From the NCBI GenBank assembly GCA_038373865.1, contig JAXGGA010001127.1:104147-168146 (forward strand): DNA of 64,000 bases. Direction: 5' to 3'. Positions 59,995 to 64,000 of the stretch are shown piece after piece (positions within the stretch are counted from its first letter, which is position 1; each line of letters starts with the position of its first letter). The notes under the pieces are model-generated. The model worked only from the letters and a program-made list of their open reading frames with translations. It did no database searches and was not told the origin of the DNA. Both the position numbers and the translations under genes were made by a program. Source of the stretch: Uloborus plumipes (taxonomy: Eukaryota > Arthropoda > Arachnida > Araneae > Uloboridae).

Positions 59995-60286
59995 CAAGGG
60001 CAGATCCAGAAATGTTCCAAGGGAGGGGTAATTGATTATCTTTTCTTACTTGCCCATTTTTTTGGCCATGCATCCTTTTTAACACATGTTGATTACAAAT
60101 GGTTTGGTCTTCCATTTCGAAAAATTTCCAGATCAGAGCCCGAATCCCCGCACCCTTTCCCTTAATATCATCAAAGGTCAACTAAAATTGCCTTTTTTGA
60201 ACTTCAAAATCCAAAAAACTGCTGGAGAAGAGTCCCTCAAGGGAGGGGCGATCGCCCCCATCGCCCCTCCCTTGTATCCGCCCTTG
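59995..60286 (+). mobile_element. GCGATCGCCCC-family MITE, copy 4 (best preserved)
   Basis: Tips CAAGGGCAGATCCAG and (complement) CAAGGGCGGATACAAGG are inverted. The 8-bp TSD TAGAAGGT is exact (59987-59994, 60287-60294). This identifies the family as hAT-type. It lies next to, and its TSD belongs to, an AAGGTCC minisatellite. Confidence 0.85.
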
Positions 60287-60314
60287 TAGAAGGTCCGAAA
60301 CCAAAAGATCCACG

Positions 60315-61303
60315 CAGTGGCGTACCTATCGGGGGTGTTTTGGGGACAACCAACCGAAACCAAGGGCGGATCCAGAAATGTTCTAAGGGAGGGGCGATTG
60401 GTTTTTGTTTTCTACTTGCCCCCTTTTTTTTACCACATATCCTGGTTAACACATGTTTATTACAAATGTTTCGGTCTTCAATTTCGAAAAAATTCCAGAT
60501 CAGAGCCCCGAATCCCAACTACTCCCCATAGTATCATCGATGGTCATCTAAAATTGCCATTTTTTAACTTCTAAGTCGAAAAACTGTTGGAGAAGAGTCC
60601 CTCAAGGGAGGGGCGATCGCCCCCATCGCCCCTCCCTTGTATCCACCCCTGCCCGAAACGTTGGTCCAGAAATGAGATGAAAAAATATAAAACTCCTAGA
60701 ATGAAAAAGTACGATTCTCCAGCGAATATCATTGTGTTACAGACTTCATTGCACCCCCCCCTCCCCTCCCAGAATCATTAAGGATTGTCTTTTTTAGGAA
60801 ATAAATGTCAAAAATTTCCGGAGGTAGGCCTCTAAACCTCCCATTATGATCGAAATTCGTCTGAACTTGCGTTTTTGGAACTGAAATTTCGAAAAAATCG
60901 CTGGGAAGAATTTCTGTATCCTATCATTTTCTTTCACATTACTAAAAATGACCGGCAATCATGTTTTACTGACTGAGGAAGAGATCAAACATCACCAAGA
61001 TAGTCTAGAATGGAGTTTTTAGAGGTACAATTTATGAAAATTTCCGGGGGCGAACCCCCGGCCCCCCCCCCTTCCATTTTTCTACAGTAATATTTCTTTA
61101 CTCTTTAAAGCTGTCCGGTTTTTCGAACTTCAGAAGTACGCATTTTCAAATGCGATTAACATATATATATACACACATACATACATGCAAAGTGTGGGTA
61201 AAAAGGAGTTGCCAACCCCCCCCCCCCCGCCGTTTTTTTAACCTCATGACGATTTAGAATATAACCCCCCCCCCCCCGAAACCAACGAGTAGTTACGCCA
61301 CTG
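60315..61303. mobile_element. CAGTGGCGTA-family element inserted in a minisatellite
   Basis: Left CAGTGGCGTACC and right GTTACGCCACTG are inverted. Flanks GATCCACG (60307-60314) and GGTCCACG (61304-61311) match in 7 of 8 bases, and both belong to the same interrupted minisatellite. C runs near the right end (61063-61072, 61217-61229, 61265-61277). It contains MITE copy 5. Confidence 0.75.
60361..60651 (+). mobile_element. GCGATCGCCCC-family MITE, copy 5
   Basis: Tips CAAGGGCGGATCCAG and (complement) CAGGGGTGGATACAAGG. Flanks ACCGAAAC and CCCGAAAC match in 7 of 8 bases. Interior is closely like copies 2 and 4. Confidence 0.82.
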
Positions 61304-61515
61304 GGTCCACGAATAGAAGATCCACGTCCAAAAGGTCCGAGGTATAGAAGGTCCGAGAAACAAAAGGTCCGCCAGACATAAAGTCCAATGGCCATAAGAT
61401 CCAAGGAATATAAGGTCCGACAGACAAAAGAACCACGAAGAGAAGGTTCACATTTTTGGACAGCGATGGCATAAGGTCTAGTTTTCGCAGTGGGGTCTAG
61501 TTTTCTCAAACTCAT
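61304..61515. repeat. Degenerate minisatellite, period about 14-17 bp (AAAAGGTCCGA)
   Basis: Repeats of the form AGAAGGTCCGA, AAAAGGTCCGCC, ATAAGGTCC and AAAGATCCAC run to 61515. The left part of the same array is at 59985-59994 and 60287-60314, separated by the transposon insertions. Confidence 0.65.
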
Positions 61516-62089
61516 AAGGTCCAGATTTTGAAGTTTATCCTTTGTCTCAAACTTATTTTGTTAAATATTCCTTTTGGTTTTGAACCTTCCAGCCTGAATT
61601 CTAGCACAAAGCATGTTTTTCAAGCTAATGTGAGCAGGGCTTTTCACCTTGACGAAGAGCTTATCTCTTTTCAAAAATTTTAGATTTATTGCTAATAAGG
61701 TATTCAAAATTGTCCCACTTGTTTTGCTATGTTCTTTTCAAACAAAAAAGAAAGAAAGAAAGGAAGGAAAATTCATTTGTTGAAATTATTTTTGGAACGT
61801 TGATGGTAAGCACTAGTAAATAAGCAACACAAAAAGCACTACAATGGTTGAAATTAAGGACCTCAATAAATTGACACCCGCTTAATTTGACATGTTTTCG
61901 TGGTCCCTCGTGGTGCCGAGTTATCTAGGTTCCACTGTATATTCATCTTCTCTGGCACAGCAGTTAAAATATGTGCGTTTTAAACTTTTTGCGCAAACGT
62001 CATCAAAAAGTAACCGGAGAAAAAAGGAAAACTAATTGAAACTATATGAATGTCCTGGGTGCCTGGTTTCTTGTTGAAAAAAACTGAGA

Positions 62090-62322
62090 CCATACTTACA
62101 TAGAGGGGTACTTCATGATTTCTGATCTGCGAGTATAAAGTATAAAACATGGATGCCTACATAAACTACTAGGTCCCGTTGAAACTAATACTCAAGGGAT
62201 CTTTTACGAGCTACATAATCCTACGATATGGACGTTGAAGTTTACCGATCGGAGGCAGAATTGAATCCGTACCTTTGGCAGTATTGATGAACGCCTAACC
62301 ACTACGCAATTCTGTTCGCCAG
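62090..62322 (-). mobile_element. Probable second tRNA-derived SINE, degraded
   Basis: On the minus strand, GGCGAACAGAATTGCGTAGTG then GTTAGGCG (62321-62293) has an A-box-like TGCGTAGTGGTTAGG, and GGATTCAATTC (62270-62260) a B-box-like segment at suitable spacing. The body does not match the SINE at 32232. No TSD or tail was resolved. It could alternatively be a tRNA pseudogene. Confidence 0.5.
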
Positions 62323-62329
62323 TGTTTGA

Positions 62330-63706
62330 ATGTTACGCTCCCAGTTGCATTTTTTTTTTTTTTTTTTTTTTGGCAGTCTGCGATTCAGATAAAAAATTCG
62401 AAAAAAGTTTCCGCATAAAACGACATTAATATTAATCGTAAAATCTAAATCAGCATTAAGAAATGCATAAAAACCAGATGCTAAATTTGAAAGCTACACG
62501 TATACATGCTACCTGTGGGTTACATCTCAGAAATGCGGTACAAATCTTTATTCACTGAAATTCAAGACTTTTTTTTCCTAAACATATAGATTTTTTTCGC
62601 CTGAACTAATTAATAGGAGGCAGACTTTCGCAAGAATCTTCCACGTACGTCATCCCGCCACACTGTTTCTGCTACCCAGCACATGTCACTTAATGCAATG
62701 CAAATACTTTTGAAATTCAATACATCTTTGTTTACAGTCATAAATACTTACACTAAAATGAAAATTCTTAATTGCACAAAAAAGTCCCAAGTAGAATTTG
62801 TTAACACAATGAACATGAATGCCTTCATGGCACAGAATGACATAAAAATAATATTGTCTGTCATTTGCTTTTCGTGGCCTTCACGCAGTATCGATGACGT
62901 CATCCACTTCACAGCCATAAATAGAATATAATGCGCCTCTTTTCGTGAATGCACTAAATCCAACCTCTTGCCTGATGAGTGCGGAATCGCAGAAGAACCC
63001 CTGCAGAAGAGACCCAGTTATTATTCCATCAGCGCAGCACCCCCTATTTCCCTCATACCAAAACACATTAAGGTTATGTGAAGGGCAAGGCTATACCGCT
63101 CGAGTTAAAGGTGAAAAAGAGGGGTTCCACGAAGAATCCAACAAAAAATGAATAAATAAACAAACCCTTCGCTAGGTGCGCGAAAGAGAGGGAAAAAAAA
63201 ACGCTCCTTCGCCAAAAGGGGGAGTAGGATAGCATGCATGCATACAAAAAAAGGAGCAGTTTTCCCATGCTCAGTGGGTCCAAGGACCCTTCTCGGCTCT
63301 TTGTCACGCTCGTCTTCCCCATCCACAAATAATTGTGTCACGCAGACTGACAATGTACCTCCCCTCATGGAAGATCTCGTCAGGGGCGTAACGGGCTCAG
63401 GCTAAAGGTAAAAAGTCGACCTAATATCTGAAACGTTTATTTATTTCTTCTCTCCCTCGCCGTGCATTGTCGTTATGGGTCATGTGCGTCAGTCACCCTC
63501 CCCTCGATACTATCAAGAATTCATATCGAATGAGTTTTGCAAAGATTGTTCCTATCATGGAAATGTCCATTTATAAGCCCAATATTTTCAGTTCATATTC
63601 ATTTGGAACACATGCTTGGACATCAAATGTTGAGTTCTTAATTCTAGCGATATGTCCTCCCAATCTGTTGTTGAAAAATTTATTAAATACTGTCTGATTC
63701 TCTTAG
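62330..63706. other. No gene seen
   Basis: T run at 62350-62371. The 63000-63420 part is GC-richer, with frames on both strands but no recognised domain. Confidence 0.4.
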
Positions 63707-64000
63707 GTGAAACCTTCCGCGCATTTACGCATGCGTCAGGTCTTCTCTGATCTTACCAAAATTGGGGTGATAGGTAGGATTACAATAAGGGAGAGAATAA
63801 TAAGAGGCATTTTGAGTCGTATCAAACAACGTAGAACGATATGCTAATTTCAAATACATAGTTTGGTTGAATATGTCAAAAGAACAGCAAATGCAAGTTT
63901 TGAATTGAAAACTTCGGAAAGTTCCCACTCACAACCCATCACCCCTTTTTTAACTGGAATGGTTCGCGAGTGTTAGGCGCGGTTTTCATGGGCGGACAGT
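63707..64000. repeat. Dispersed repeat, runs off the window
   Basis: Inverted relative of 34745-35041: shares CCTTCCGCGCATTTACGCAT, AGGTCTTCTCTGAT, AACTTCGGAAAGTT and GGCGCGGTTTTCATGGGCGG. The right limit is outside the window. Confidence 0.7.

Larger units (their letters stand above)
59577..61937. mobile_element. pogo/Tigger-type element with nested insertions
   Basis: Left CAGTGGAACTCCGGTAACTCG and right (complement) CAGTGGAACCTAGATAACTC are inverted repeats, read in short blocks. TA follows the right end. The left 140 bp is shared with the fragment at 8410-8569. No transposase is left. The interior holds two GCGATCGCCCC MITEs, a CAGTGGCGTA element and a GGTCC minisatellite, which make up most of its length. 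Confidence 0.7.

Overview
This is an AT-rich eukaryotic window, packed with transposable elements and almost certainly from an arthropod. The content fits a large chelicerate (spider-like) genome, but that placement is inference from repeat style only. I found no host protein-coding gene I could defend, no rRNA or functional tRNA, and no bacterial features. Nearly every long open frame is a transposon part or chance. Boundaries of elements below were set by reading terminal inverted repeats (TIRs) and target-site duplications (TSDs) directly.

Layout. 0-1 kb: non-autonomous hAT with CATCGATG repeats. 2.0-5.5 kb: a nearly complete DNA transposon with a spliced two-exon, 756-residue transposase-like gene, the best coding unit here. 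6.6-10.2 kb: a Helitron end, a 1.38-kb palindrome and a nested foldback. 11-13.4 kb: GCGATCGCCCC-type MITEs and a TIR element holding a degraded transposon gene. 16-18 kb: a non-LTR retrotransposon remnant and a tandem repeat. 18.1-20.3 kb: hAT with perfect 8-bp TSD. 22.6-23.2 kb: SINE fragment and a complete type I hammerhead ribozyme motif. 24.4-25.5 kb: hAT containing a pogo-type MITE. 27.4-28.7 kb: head-to-head Penelope-like fragments (reverse transcriptase, GIY-YIG endonuclease) ending in a second hammerhead-like motif. 30.2-34.3 kb: a 4.1-kb foldback disrupted by two nested piggyBac-type MITEs and a complete tRNA-derived SINE. 35-45 kb: several 8-bp-TSD MITEs, a palindromic GGCACC element and an internally deleted mariner. 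47.3-50.5 kb: pogo within pogo, containing a 146-bp satellite with a three-unit higher-order period. 51.9-57.9 kb: MITEs and a short complete Helitron. 59.6-61.9 kb: a pogo-family element loaded with nested insertions. 62-64 kb: SINE-like copy and a repeat shared with 34.7 kb.

The genes do not form a pathway. The window is a record of layered transposition: hAT-type families dominate by copy number, with pogo/mariner, piggyBac, Helitron, Penelope-like, SINE and non-LTR elements. Only the 2.0-5.5 kb transposon looks potentially capable of making its own protein. The two hammerhead motifs are the most interesting RNA-level signals.
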